A stretch of 64,000 nt of DNA from Desulfocicer vacuolatum DSM 3385 (GCF_900176365.1 NZ_FWXY01000004.1:186001-250000), one strand, 5' to 3'. Shown: positions 1 to 9,330, numbered from the stretch's first letter. The notes: generated from the sequence alone by a model not told the origin. Numbers and translations are program-made.

Positions 1-252
1 CAGGTGCTTGAGCCCCCCCCGCATGAACCCGGGGTGTTGCCCAAATGGCTCCATGAAAAAGGCGTGAATGTTATTATAACCGGCGGCATGGGACAGATGG
101 CCAAGCAGCTTTTTGCCCAGGCCGGTATTGATGTGGTGACAGGTGCCCCGGCAGAAGCGCCGGAAACCCTTGTAAAGGCCTATCTTGAAAAAACATTGGT
201 CACCGGTGAAAATGCCTGTGGCCATGATCCCAATTCTCCTTGCCAGCATTGA
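1..252 (+). CDS. NifX/NifB-like iron-molybdenum cofactor domain protein (3' part)
   Basis: This is the C-terminal part of a reading frame that is already open at the first base, so the start lies outside the window. The peptide carries PPPHEPGVLPKWL followed by a glycine-rich VIITGGMGQMAKQLF segment. That is the pattern of the dinitrogenase iron-molybdenum cofactor family (PF02579: NifX, NafY, the NifB C-terminus and small stand-alone relatives). Stand-alone members are widespread in sulfate reducers without any link to nitrogenase, so a nif role should not be assumed. The tail holds a Cys/His cluster (ENACGHDPNSPCQH) that could bind metal. The partner genes lie upstream of the window. Confidence 0.75.
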   Translation, partial: QVLEPPPHEPGVLPKWLHEKGVNVIITGGMGQMAKQLFAQAGIDVVTGAPAEAPETLVKAYLEKTLVTGENACGHDPNSPCQH

Positions 253-600
253 TAAAAATGTGTTGGGTTGTGGTTGGAAATCCCATCCATGATTTTGCAC
301 TCTAAAGTATGGTTTCGGGCAGACCCGGTGTTTTTACACGGGTTTGCCCCTGATATCAGATCCTGCCGTGATTTTGCATTCCTAAATCCTATTTCCAAAA
401 AGACCTTGCTGAAACGCTGGGAACAGTGCATATTTAAATATGATGTATCATTGTTTTCAGTCGCGTTGCTTCATAAAAATATATATCTGAATCTCAATGC
501 TCATGTTGTCTCCGGTTTTGGCTGCCATGGGTGCCTTTCAGCATACTGGATTTCAAGCCATGATTATCAAGGTGAAATGCATTGAGTGAACGGAGGGTAG
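253..600. other. Intergenic, no supported gene
   Basis: About 350 bases separate the NifX-like gene from galU. The open frames here lack ribosome-binding sites and recognisable protein character. The only functional element I can support is the galU ribosome-binding site (GGAGGG) at the right edge. I do not see a clear terminator or repeat-family copy. Confidence 0.5.
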
Positions 601-1497
601 ATGAAAATCAAAAAAGCGGTATTTCCTGTGGCAGGCCTTGGCACCCGGTTTCTTCCGGCAACCAAGGCCATGGCCAAGGAGATGCTCCCGGTTGTGGATA
701 AACCCATTATTCAATATGCTGTGGAAGAGGCCTTTGCTGCTGGCATTGAACAGATTATTTTTGTCACCGGACGGGGGAAAAAAGCCCTGGAGGATCATTT
801 TGATCGATCCTTTGAGCTGGAAATGACCCTGAAGAACAAGCACAAGGATGAAACTCTGGGGCAGATTAAAAAACTGGTTCCCCCCACCGGAACCATTGTC
901 TATACCCGTCAGCATGAACCCCGGGGGCTGGGCCATGCCATCTGGTGCGCCCGGGACATTGTGGGGGATGAACCCTTTGCCGTGCTCCTGGCCGATGATT
1001 TGATTAAGTCAAAGGTGTCGGTGCTCTCCCAGATGATTAACCGCTTTGATCGGTTACGGGCCACCATTGCCGCTGTCATGGAGGTTCCCAAAGAGCAAAC
1101 CAATCGGTATGGTATCCTTGATGCCCAGGAGATAGAGGACAATGTGGTGCGGGTCAGGGGCATGATAGAAAAGCCGGATCCTGAAGATGCGCCCTCCAAT
1201 CTGGCCATTGTGGGCCGATATATTTTAACCCCTAAAATTTTTGATTATCTGGGGGAAAAAGAATTGGGGGCAGGGGGGGAAATCCAGCTCACAGATGCCA
1301 TGGAAAAATTGCTCAGCGATCAGCCGGTTTTCGGGTATAAATTTGAGGGGGAGCGTTTTGACTGCGGGGATAAGGCAGGATTTCAGATGGCCAATCTGGC
1401 CTTTGCCATGGAGCGGCCGGATATAAGGGGGAAATTATCCCATTTTATCAGAAATATGGACTATGATTTATCTCCTGGAAACAAAGATACATATTAA
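601..1497 (+). CDS. galU: UTP--glucose-1-phosphate uridylyltransferase
   Basis: GalU makes UDP-glucose from UTP and glucose-1-phosphate in the cytoplasm and feeds cell-envelope polysaccharide synthesis. The nucleotidyltransferase signature GLGTRFLPATKAMAKEMLP is at residues 12-30, followed by the conserved VVDKPIIQYAVEEA. The EKP motif (MIEKPDP), the GRYILTP segment and GGEIQLTDAM of bacterial GalU are all present. The length of 298 residues is normal. The ATG has a strong GGAGGG ribosome-binding site 5 bases upstream. The gene converges with the lytic transglycosylase gene, leaving about 47 bases between the stops. It seems to be a single-gene unit. Confidence 0.95.
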   Translation: MKIKKAVFPVAGLGTRFLPATKAMAKEMLPVVDKPIIQYAVEEAFAAGIEQIIFVTGRGKKALEDHFDRSFELEMTLKNKHKDETLGQIKKLVPPTGTIVYTRQHEPRGLGHAIWCARDIVGDEPFAVLLADDLIKSKVSVLSQMINRFDRLRATIAAVMEVPKEQTNRYGILDAQEIEDNVVRVRGMIEKPDPEDAPSNLAIVGRYILTPKIFDYLGEKELGAGGEIQLTDAMEKLLSDQPVFGYKFEGERFDCGDKAGFQMANLAFAMERPDIRGKLSHFIRNMDYDLSPGNKDTY

Positions 1498-1544
1498 ATA
1501 TTTAAAAGCGATTGCATCTGGATAGTTGTACTTGTGATTTTGAA

Positions 1545-2144
1545 TTATGAGTTCGGGCGGTAGATGCGGTGTAATGCCATGACTTTTTGGACATAGTTTC
1601 GAGTTTCCTGGAAAGGGGGAACTCCATTGTATTTGTCCACATTTCCTGGTCCTGCATTATAGGCTGCCAGGGCGTGTTTAATATTACCTCTATATTGATG
1701 AAGCAGCTGATGGAGGTATCGGGTTCCTGCCATGATGTTTTGTGAGGGTTCAAACGGGTCTGACAGGTTGAGGCTTGTGAAATTAAAGGGCATTATCTGC
1801 ATGAGACCCCGGGCTCCCTTAGAGGATATGGCCCGGGGATTGTAAGCGGATTCTACCTCAATGACAGCTTTTATCAGTGAAAAATCCACTTTAAATTTTC
1901 GAGCAGCTTTTTTTATGAGGTGGTCATAACATTTTTTATTCAACGGAGCTTTGTAGCGTTTGGCTTTGCCTTTGATGAATATTCTGGATTTTGGAGATGT
2001 CGGGGTGTCAGAAAAATGCCTGGTCCCATTTTTGTCCACAAACATGTAAATAGTTGTGGCCATTATATTGGTTGGAGTTATCAGGGAAAATATCAATAAA
2101 ATTACTCCCCATTGTAAAAGCAGTTTATTGCAATTTTTTTTCAT
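1545..2144 (-). CDS. Secreted lytic transglycosylase (DUF4124 + SLT)
   Basis: This is a peptidoglycan lytic transglycosylase, probably periplasmic. Residues 8-29 form a hydrophobic signal segment. A short DUF4124-type beta motif (IYMFVDKNGTRHFSDTP) follows at 32-48. The Slt/MltE-like lysozyme-fold domain runs from about 78 to 190. The VESAYNP motif places the catalytic glutamate at residue 98. GLMQIMP is at 113-119 and AAYNAGPGNVDKY lies further on, both standard in the family. The ATG follows a GAGGAAAA ribosome-binding site. DUF4124 joined to an enzyme domain recurs in this window in the nuclease at 30065. The gene has no obvious operon partner. Confidence 0.88.
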   Translation of the reverse strand: MKKNCNKLLLQWGVILLIFSLITPTNIMATTIYMFVDKNGTRHFSDTPTSPKSRIFIKGKAKRYKAPLNKKCYDHLIKKAARKFKVDFSLIKAVIEVESAYNPRAISSKGARGLMQIMPFNFTSLNLSDPFEPSQNIMAGTRYLHQLLHQYRGNIKHALAAYNAGPGNVDKYNGVPPFQETRNYVQKVMALHRIYRPNS

Positions 2145-2360
2145 TTTATATTTTCCTCATATTCCTGTAATTTGAACAAATCAAGCGTAGGTATAAATGG
2201 TAATGTTTGATTGTGTGGTTGGCTTTAAATATGTTTTTTTATTCCCTTGTTAATTATGCTTTTTGAGTTTTCTTCATTCAGACCTTGATCCTCTTACAAC
2301 AAAGTTTGAGAAAATTTTGGCTCGCGTGGATTTTTTTGAAAAAAGTTAGAAAAACAATAA

Positions 2361-2723
2361 TCATTGCATATAGCATTTTAAAATATATTTTCTCGGAAAA
2401 GAAGGTTTAGAAACATAGGGTAAAAGGGTCCCCTCAAAGGAGGCCACCAGCTGGTCAAACACCGTGTCTTTATCTGGAGCCATGATAAAATTGCGTTCCT
2501 TTTTATGTTCATAGGTGGTGGTGGTCCCCACTTTACTGATGATGTTTTCCAAGGAAAAATTTGTAAAACTTTCCGGTGTAAAAATGGACTCTTTTACAGG
2601 TATGGTTACCCTGGCTGTCATTTTTACCTGAAAGGCATCTGAACTTATTTTTCTTGACAGATCAAGGATTTCCAGAGTGAGGTCGTGGGCAAGGGGAATG
2701 GTCTTTACAATTTTTTCTTCCAT
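2361..2723 (-). CDS. Conserved-looking protein of unknown function
   Basis: I do not recognise this 120-residue protein. It is soluble, with no signal or membrane segment, and mixed alpha/beta in composition (KIVKTIPLAHDLTLEILDLS, then EKIISKVG-like and KDTVFDQLVASF segments). It begins 2 bases after the stop of the EndoQ-UvrD gene, so the two are almost certainly cotranscribed and translationally coupled. The ATG used here is preceded by AGGATG. A TTG two codons earlier would overlap the upstream stop. A role linked to the helicase/nuclease is possible but rests only on position. The AT-rich stretch after it towards the transglycosylase holds nothing I can name. Confidence 0.6.
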   Translation of the reverse strand: MEEKIVKTIPLAHDLTLEILDLSRKISSDAFQVKMTARVTIPVKESIFTPESFTNFSLENIISKVGTTTTYEHKKERNFIMAPDKDTVFDQLVASFEGTLLPYVSKPSFPRKYILKCYMQ

Positions 2724-2725
2724 GA

Positions 2726-5700
2726 TCAAGCATCCTGAAACAGCTCAAGTTGTCTGTTTTTTTCTTTTTTGGGTTGGGGTTTAAATCGGTTTTGGCTCTG
2801 TGCCTTTAATTTTTCTTCTATATCATAGACAAAGGGCGATTTTGAAGTTTTTATTGTTTTTCCATAGATTCGCCGTTTGTCTGCATGGGAAACGCATAAA
2901 ATACTTTGGGCCCGGGTCATTGCCACATAAAAAAGACGTCTCTCTTCGGCCAGGGCCAGGGCGGAAAGCGGTGTGGGGGCACCGTTTTTATCCGGCCGGG
3001 AAAAGGGAATGAGTCCGGTTTCACATCCGGTGATGAACACCACTTTAAATTCAAGGCCTTTGGAGGCATGCATGGTCATGAGTGCCACCTTTTCTGCCTG
3101 GGGGGCCAGTGTATCCACATCCCCCACCAGGCACACATGATCCAGAAAAGCAGCAGGATCCGGAATGGCTTGGGCCTCCATGAGAAGTCGTTCCAGGGTA
3201 TCTGTTCGTTTTTTCTCGGCCTTGATGAGGTGGGAAAGATCCCACAGATTGGAAAAATGATCCAGAGCCCGGTGGCTGGATTGCTCTTTTGCCGCTTCAG
3301 CCGCAGTGAGAATTTTTGCGGTGCAGTGGCATATTTTTTCATGGATATCCCGGCGCATGCCCTTGGGCGGCAAGGATGTTAAGCGACCAAGGGCTGTGTT
3401 CAAAGGGCAGTTCTGCTCCTGGAACCAGCGTTTGAGGTGTTCTCGGCTTTTTTTCCCGGTACCGGTCTTGAAATAATCCAGCAGCAGCTCAAAGTCTGTG
3501 AGGGTGCCTTTTTGACAGCCTATTTTCATGAGAGCAAGGGGCTCTTTGATGCCCGGTTGTAAAAGGGTGTTTTCCCGGTGGGCCATGTGGCAGGGGATTC
3601 CCGCTTTTTCAAGAACCTCGGCAAAAACTGCCCCCTGTTTTCTGGTGCGGTAGAGAACGGCAAAATCAGAAAAGGAAAAGTCCTCTTCTTGGGAGGCATC
3701 AATTCTGTTGGTATCCATGGAAAAGAGTGAAAGTCCGCCAGTGAGTTTTTCAATGGTTTTTCCCACGGCCACGGCCTCGGCCCGTTCCGAAGCAGACTTG
3801 AGTATCATAACGGTGTCCTTGCCGTGGATGTTGGAGAATAATTTTACACGGCTCTCTTTTTCATCCCTTTGCTTTCCGCGTTGGGTGAGCATCTGGTGGG
3901 AGGCCTCAAGAATGGTTTCTGTGGATCGATAATTTTGTTTCAAGGAAATGTTAAGTGCCCTGGGATAATCTTCTATGAATTGCCGGAAATAACGATTGTC
4001 TGATCCCCTGAATCCATAAATGGATTGATCCGGGTCCCCAATGACACAAAGCGTGTCTCCATTTCCGGCAAGGCATTTTGTCAGAAGATACTGGCCTTTG
4101 TTGACGTCCTGGTATTCGTCCACAAACAGGTGTTGAAACCGCTTCTGCAGGGTGGTGACAAGACTGGGATCATGGGTTAAAAGGGCCAGCACCTTATTAA
4201 TCAGATCTTCAAAATCCACCAGATCAAGAGATTCCAGACGCTTCTGGTACTCTTGCCACACCTGGTTCACCATCTTTTCCATGGCAATGTCTTGGATAAA
4301 ATCAAGGGGGTCTCCCGGTTGAAGCCCCTGTTGTTTGGCCCGGGAAATAAGGGTATCTGCCTGGTCAAGGGAGAGGGCCTGCCGGGAAAATGCCTGGTGG
4401 GTCAGTGTCTCTTCCAAAAGGGACAGGCGCAGAGTGTCATCCACAATGGCCGATGAAAAATCGGTGTACTCTTTAAGAATCATGAGGCCAAAAGCATGAA
4501 AGGTACAGGCACACACCTGGGCCGGAGATTCCGGGAGAAGGGTTTGTATTCTTTCTTTCATTTCCCGGGCGGCTCTGTTGGTGAAAGTCAGAGCCAGAAT
4601 GGCATCTGGAGAAATTTTTTGCTCTTTGATGAGCCAGGCGATTTTTGCTGTGATGGTGCGGGTTTTGCCGGTGCCGGGGCCTGCTGCCATGATAAGGGGG
4701 CGGTTGTGACATAAAAGGGCCTGGTGCTGCTCTTTATTTAAAGAGCCCAGGAGGTCTGCCGGTGGGGGAGATGGTGATCCTTTTATTTTTCTTTTCACCG
4801 GAGCAGGATTTTTTTCGGGCATGGGTCTTGCCCCCACCGGCACAGGTTTGCTTGGGACGCGTTTTGTTTTTTTCGGCGCAAACAGCTCCTGTTCGCCCTT
4901 GAGACGTTTTTTTTCATCGTCAGTAAACAGGCATACCCGGCCGTACTCCCCATCAAAACCCGGAGCCACATCCACCCGGTCGGTGCGCATTTTTTCAATG
5001 GCCGGTGCCAGAAGGGGGATACCCAGGGCATCAATTTCATCCAGGGGGCGCTTTAAAAGGATATCCAGTTCCGGCCCCGAGGATTCCAGAGCCCTTTCAT
5101 AAAAGGTGTTCACCTTTTTTGTTTTGGGGCCCACATTGAAAATTTCCGATAAAATATCGGTGAGGGGAATAATGCTTTGGTATCCCTGGCGGCCTGTGGG
5201 GGCATAGCCAGGGGGACGTGAAGCAAGTTCCTGGACCCGGTAGAGCACCCCAAGGGTCAAGGGCTTTCCACACACCGGGCAGATGCTGTCATGCCGAAGG
5301 GTTTCCACAGGATCAAATGAAATACCGCATTTTCGATGGCCGTCATGGTGGTATTTTCCCTCCTGGGGAAACATGTCTATGGTGCCCTTGTATTTTGTCA
5401 AATCCCCTGTTTTAAGGGCTTCTCTCACATGGTAATAGGAAAGCCCGGTGTTGAACATGGATGCATTCCTGCCAAGATACATGGGGGAGTGGGCATCGGA
5501 GCTTGCCACCAGTCGCACATGGTCCAGGTCGGCCACCCGCCAGTTCATGGGCGGGTCTGATGAGAGGCCGGTTTCCACGGCAAAGATGTGGCGGGAAAGA
5601 TTTCCAAAGCACTCTTCGATGGTGTCAAAACCTGATTTGGAACCTAACATGGAAAACCAGGGGGTCCATATATGGGCCGGGATGAGAAAGGCTTCATCTG

Positions 5701-6163
5701 AGATATCCAGCATGATTTCAAGGAGTTTTTCCGCATCAAGGCCCAGTATGGGCCGTCCGTCCGAGGCAATGTTGCCGATTTTATCCAGCTGGACATTGAA
5801 TCTTTTTACTTCTTCTAAATCCGGAAAGTAGATGAGATTATGGTTTTTTCTCACCCGGTTGTTTTTTTTATATATGGAGCTGATTTCACATTGTAGAATG
5901 AATCTGACCTTGTTTTTGCAGCTGCCTGGGATCTGGGCATCCAGGGGAGCTGTAAATTTTTTCTTTAATTTAAATAATCCCGGGGCTGCGGGTTCCAGTT
6001 TTTCTTCAATCTCTTTGATCCATCCGGGGTGGGTGAAGTCCCCTGTTCCCACCAGAGTAACGCCTTTTTTCTGGGCCCAGATGTACAGACTTTCAAGGGT
6101 AAGGTTTTTGGCAGTGGCTCTGGAAAAGTGAGAGTGGAGATGTAAATCTGCTATGAATTCCAT
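2726..6163 (-). CDS. PHP/endonuclease Q-like domain fused to UvrD-family helicase
   Basis: This 1145-residue protein joins two DNA-repair modules. Residues 1 to about 390 are a PHP metallophosphoesterase domain starting with DLHLHSHFSRAT (metal ligands H8 and H10). A zinc-binding insert with paired CxxC-type cysteines (CGISF...CPVCG) lies near residues 280-303, followed by a helix-hairpin-helix-like LGIPLLAPAIEKM segment. That order matches the TIGR00375/endonuclease Q family, which cuts DNA next to deaminated bases. After a basic, proline-rich linker comes a complete SF1A helicase: Walker A AGPGTGKT near 490, Walker B FVDEYQDVN near 680, MHASKGLEF, and RRLFYVAMTRAQ near 1075. The ATG chosen sits directly before the PHP motif. 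A 19-codon upstream extension is possible but has no better ribosome-binding site. I infer nicking of damaged DNA followed by unwinding. Confidence 0.88.
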   Translation of the reverse strand: MEFIADLHLHSHFSRATAKNLTLESLYIWAQKKGVTLVGTGDFTHPGWIKEIEEKLEPAAPGLFKLKKKFTAPLDAQIPGSCKNKVRFILQCEISSIYKKNNRVRKNHNLIYFPDLEEVKRFNVQLDKIGNIASDGRPILGLDAEKLLEIMLDISDEAFLIPAHIWTPWFSMLGSKSGFDTIEECFGNLSRHIFAVETGLSSDPPMNWRVADLDHVRLVASSDAHSPMYLGRNASMFNTGLSYYHVREALKTGDLTKYKGTIDMFPQEGKYHHDGHRKCGISFDPVETLRHDSICPVCGKPLTLGVLYRVQELASRPPGYAPTGRQGYQSIIPLTDILSEIFNVGPKTKKVNTFYERALESSGPELDILLKRPLDEIDALGIPLLAPAIEKMRTDRVDVAPGFDGEYGRVCLFTDDEKKRLKGEQELFAPKKTKRVPSKPVPVGARPMPEKNPAPVKRKIKGSPSPPPADLLGSLNKEQHQALLCHNRPLIMAAGPGTGKTRTITAKIAWLIKEQKISPDAILALTFTNRAAREMKERIQTLLPESPAQVCACTFHAFGLMILKEYTDFSSAIVDDTLRLSLLEETLTHQAFSRQALSLDQADTLISRAKQQGLQPGDPLDFIQDIAMEKMVNQVWQEYQKRLESLDLVDFEDLINKVLALLTHDPSLVTTLQKRFQHLFVDEYQDVNKGQYLLTKCLAGNGDTLCVIGDPDQSIYGFRGSDNRYFRQFIEDYPRALNISLKQNYRSTETILEASHQMLTQRGKQRDEKESRVKLFSNIHGKDTVMILKSASERAEAVAVGKTIEKLTGGLSLFSMDTNRIDASQEEDFSFSDFAVLYRTRKQGAVFAEVLEKAGIPCHMAHRENTLLQPGIKEPLALMKIGCQKGTLTDFELLLDYFKTGTGKKSREHLKRWFQEQNCPLNTALGRLTSLPPKGMRRDIHEKICHCTAKILTAAEAAKEQSSHRALDHFSNLWDLSHLIKAEKKRTDTLERLLMEAQAIPDPAAFLDHVCLVGDVDTLAPQAEKVALMTMHASKGLEFKVVFITGCETGLIPFSRPDKNGAPTPLSALALAEERRLFYVAMTRAQSILCVSHADKRRIYGKTIKTSKSPFVYDIEEKLKAQSQNRFKPQPKKEKNRQLELFQDA

Positions 6164-6599
6164 GCTTGTCTCTGTTGCTCGATGATATATTATGGGGCTT
6201 GGTTTCTGGGAATTTCCCAATATTTAGGTCAACATAAAAAAACGTGTCATCAAGTCTTTTTGTCTGGTTTTAATGTTGCCGTCCTCGGAATGGGAGCATG
6301 GGTGAAAATATCAATAACAAGGAGTGAATTCAAGGGGAATTTCCGGGAGAACAGGGGGGAAAGCTGTAAAGTTGTCTGTTTTTCCAGCTCTTGCTTGACA
6401 AGGTGTGTCCAATAGTGTGATGTGGGGTGATCTGTTTTTAAACTGATTTTAAGTGGTGGGACATAAATTTTTTTCTCTTGACGCATCAATAATTGTCTTC
6501 ATGGTAGGTGTTATTTAAAACCTTAACAAGGAAAAATTTTAGTCCATGTATTTAAGTGCGTAACCGTATGAGCATTAACAGGAAACAGGGGGATGGATA
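6164..6599. other. Divergent intergenic region without a supported gene
   Basis: This 436-base spacer separates two divergent genes, so it should hold promoters for both. A 78-codon minus-strand frame inside it has no ribosome-binding site and no recognisable motif, and I left it out. AT-rich stretches near the right end are plausible promoter sequence for the thioredoxin/HEAT gene. Its ribosome-binding site is the GGGGGATGG just before that ATG. No repeat-family copy is present. Confidence 0.4.
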
Positions 6600-7571
6600 T
6601 TGAATGATAAGGATCGTGCCGGCATTGAGATGTGGGTAAAACAAAGAAAAGACAACATTGAACTGGGAACGGTGCTTTTGGGAACCCCCGAAGATGCTGT
6701 TTTGGAAAAATTTTGTGGTTCTCTCATGGAAACAGCGCCTTTTATAACTGTGAAATCTCTGGAAAATAAGGGAAAACTGCTCCCGGAAATCCAGGTGATG
6801 GAAAATGTTTCTTTTTCCGCCCTTCCCCTGGAAAAACTGCTGCCCCCTTTTCTGGAAAGTCTGGACCTTGCCGGAGGGAGCCCTGCGGTGATGGAACAAG
6901 GGGTTAAAGCGCTGCTTTCAAACATTGACATGCCCGTGGACCTGAAACTTTATGTGGCAAGCCAATGCCCCCACTGTCCCGGGGTGATTCGTTCCATGGT
7001 TCACCTGGCCGCCGCCTCAAAACAGGTGCATCTCCATGTCATTGACGGTACATGGTTTGACAAAGCAGCTGCCGATGACGGTGTTTTATCAGCCCCCTGT
7101 TTAATTTTGGACAATGATTTCCGGTGGACGGGTGATGTGTCCATGAAAGAAGTGGTGGAGATGATGATCCGTCGTGATCCTGCAACCCTTACCACGGCCT
7201 CTTTGAGGAGAGTTCTGGAAGAGGGTAATGCGGCCTGGATTTTTGAAAAAATGAAAGCCGCCAATGTCATTTTTCCCGGTTTTATCGGCCTTCTCATCCA
7301 TGAAATATGGTCTGTTCGTCTGGGGGCCATGGTGGTGGTGGAGGAGCTGGCCCAGGATGTCCCTGATCTGGCACTGCAACTGGTACCCCTTATTTTGCCC
7401 GGATTTGAGGGTGCCGATGTCACTGTAAAGGGAGATATTCTTTATGCCCTGGGGGAAGTGGGGGATCTGTCTGTGGCAGACACCATTGCCCGGATGATGG
7501 CAACATTTGAAGATGAAGCCCTTGTGGAGGCTGCTGAAGATGCCCTGGCTGCCATAAAAGAGAGGGCGTGA
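6600..7571 (+). CDS. Thioredoxin-fold protein with C-terminal HEAT-like repeats
   Basis: This is a 323-residue soluble protein. The first half resembles the doubled thioredoxin fold of glutaredoxin-like protein disulfide oxidoreductases, with a redox-type CPHC motif at residues 123-126 in the context LKLYVASQCPHCPGVIR. The cis-proline region may be LSAPCLIL. From about residue 210 the sequence turns to helical repeats (RLGAMVVVEELAQ, DILYALGEVGDLSVADTIARMM, EALVEAAEDALAAIK). These look like HEAT or PBS-lyase-type repeats used for protein contacts. The stop is followed after one base by the next gene, so the two form an operon. A redox or chaperone role on the partner is a guess. The CPHC motif itself is clear. 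Confidence 0.7.
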   Translation: MNDKDRAGIEMWVKQRKDNIELGTVLLGTPEDAVLEKFCGSLMETAPFITVKSLENKGKLLPEIQVMENVSFSALPLEKLLPPFLESLDLAGGSPAVMEQGVKALLSNIDMPVDLKLYVASQCPHCPGVIRSMVHLAAASKQVHLHVIDGTWFDKAAADDGVLSAPCLILDNDFRWTGDVSMKEVVEMMIRRDPATLTTASLRRVLEEGNAAWIFEKMKAANVIFPGFIGLLIHEIWSVRLGAMVVVEELAQDVPDLALQLVPLILPGFEGADVTVKGDILYALGEVGDLSVADTIARMMATFEDEALVEAAEDALAAIKERA

Positions 7572-7572
7572 A

Positions 7573-9210
7573 ATGCAGAAAAAAGAAATAAAAGAGCTTC
7601 GCACCTGTGTGACCGGGGAGGGTGTTTTTAAAATTGGAATTCACACCCCTTCTTTTTTTGTGGATAATTTCAGAGAGCACGACTACGTTACTTCCCTTGG
7701 GAGTTCTCCAGATGGCCGGGTGGTCACCAATCATGTAAATTTTCCCAAAGAGGGTGTCAGTGCGCCCCATGCCGACACTATTTATGAAATTCCCAACGCT
7801 TTTCCCTTTAAGGGAACCACTTATATTAATTCCCGGTGGGCCGATGCCACTGCCGAAAACATTGAAAACATAGCGCTTTCCCCCAGACAAGACACCTCCC
7901 TGTGGGGTACCCTGGACGGCTGGGGCCGGGAAAACAGGGTGGCAAAAAAAAATATTGAAGCACTTTTCAAGAAGATGCCGGGGACGCTTCAAATTGCCCT
8001 TGCAGAATCAAGCACCGATCCCCATGATCTTGTCAGGCTGGCACAAATATCGTGTACCTTTGAATTTGATACCAACGGTATTCCCCTGGGACTTGTGTAT
8101 GAAAGAAAACAGGGCAAAATGGTTCCTGCCATCAAAAAAAATGAACTTTTTGAGGTGGTGGCCAACAACCCCCATCTGCCGGACCCATACAAGCGGGCCA
8201 TGGTGCTTTGTCCCGGTGTACAGGGAGACAGTGCCATCACAGCAGAATGGCACCACAAAAAGGATCAAAGTCACGTATTTGAATATTTAAGACAGAATAG
8301 TTACATTCCCTGGGGACATTTTGCAGCCAACACCGCCGATGATACCGTGCGGTATTGCATTGCCGATTTGAGTCTTACAGACATGGAAGGCATGCGCCAT
8401 CTGTGTTACCAGAGGATTTACGTGATGCTGGCCCGGCAGATGGGCATTGATATTCCCCGGACCCGGCAGCGGATATCCCGGGAAGAGCTTGAAAAATTGC
8501 GGATAAAGCTCATGGCATCCATTGAATCAATGGACAGCAACAACCCCTTGGGGTTTAACGGCAGTTTGTGGGGATGGAATTTTGGGTTCAGCTGCTCCCA
8601 GTCAGGATACCGTCTCCATGCTTCCCACCAGCAGATCCACCAGCAGTATGCCATGATTCCCTGTGAGGTGCCCGGAAAAGACCATGGGCGTTTTCTTTCC
8701 TCCTATGCCTGTGGGGATATGGTGGCAGATTTTATCAAGGATTACCGGAACTGCACCCAACGCAGTTTTTTTGAAAATTATCTTGCCGCCATTCGCACCA
8801 ACGGGAGGGTGGATGGTAATGAAAACGGGCCCCGGCGTCTGGAGGTGTTTGAAGATGAAAATATATTGCTTTTTGTTCCCAAGGCCCAGACATCCCAATG
8901 GGAGCTTCAGATGATGCCCCTGCGGCCCTGTGGTAACATTCTGGAGGCAGATGATGCCATGCGAAAATCCCTGGACCGGGGAATTTTTATCGCCCTGAAT
9001 GTCTTGGAAAAACTGGGTGCCCGCATGGTCACCTGTCTGGAGTATGCCAAGCGTTTTGATGACAGTTCAGCGGATCAGCAGCTGTTGTATGCCTTTTTAC
9101 CAAGACTCCCCCATTCCCCCGGCGCGTTCAGTGAAGCCCAGCTGCGGTGGATAACAGGACATTATCCCGAAGATTTTGCCTTGGCGTGTCGCAATAAACT
9201 TACTCCTTGA
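7573..9210 (+). CDS. Large protein of unknown function, possible GalT/HIT-like C-terminal half
   Basis: I do not recognise this 545-residue cytoplasmic protein as a named family. Near residues 330-365 it has NPLGFNGSLWGWNFGFS followed by a histidine-rich RLHASHQQIHQQYAMIP. The 'glycine/asparagine strand then H-x-x-H-x-x-x-H-Q' layout recalls the active-site region of GalT and other HIT-superfamily enzymes, but the spacing is not canonical. There are several conserved-looking Cys and His residues but no signal peptide or membrane span. It follows the thioredoxin/HEAT gene by one base, with a GAGAGGG ribosome-binding site, so the two products probably act together. Nucleotide-sugar or nucleotidyl chemistry is only a suggestion. 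Confidence 0.65.
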   Translation: MQKKEIKELRTCVTGEGVFKIGIHTPSFFVDNFREHDYVTSLGSSPDGRVVTNHVNFPKEGVSAPHADTIYEIPNAFPFKGTTYINSRWADATAENIENIALSPRQDTSLWGTLDGWGRENRVAKKNIEALFKKMPGTLQIALAESSTDPHDLVRLAQISCTFEFDTNGIPLGLVYERKQGKMVPAIKKNELFEVVANNPHLPDPYKRAMVLCPGVQGDSAITAEWHHKKDQSHVFEYLRQNSYIPWGHFAANTADDTVRYCIADLSLTDMEGMRHLCYQRIYVMLARQMGIDIPRTRQRISREELEKLRIKLMASIESMDSNNPLGFNGSLWGWNFGFSCSQSGYRLHASHQQIHQQYAMIPCEVPGKDHGRFLSSYACGDMVADFIKDYRNCTQRSFFENYLAAIRTNGRVDGNENGPRRLEVFEDENILLFVPKAQTSQWELQMMPLRPCGNILEADDAMRKSLDRGIFIALNVLEKLGARMVTCLEYAKRFDDSSADQQLLYAFLPRLPHSPGAFSEAQLRWITGHYPEDFALACRNKLTP

Positions 9211-9330
9211 CACTTTGATGGGCTTATCTTATAGATATATTTATATTTTATAGCGTTTTTGTCACATAAGGATGCATTTTTATCTTCTTTTCTGGTGATT
9301 TTTGGGGGGGCGTATGTGGAGGTTTTTTGT

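Noticed and set aside
268-585. Open frame of 105 codons between the NifX-like gene and galU
   Set aside because: No ribosome-binding site, no recognisable motif, irregular composition, and the minus strand is also open here; judged chance.
6250-6489. Minus-strand frame of about 79 codons in the spacer before the thioredoxin/HEAT gene
   Set aside because: No ribosome-binding site, no family features, and it lies where promoters for divergent genes are expected.
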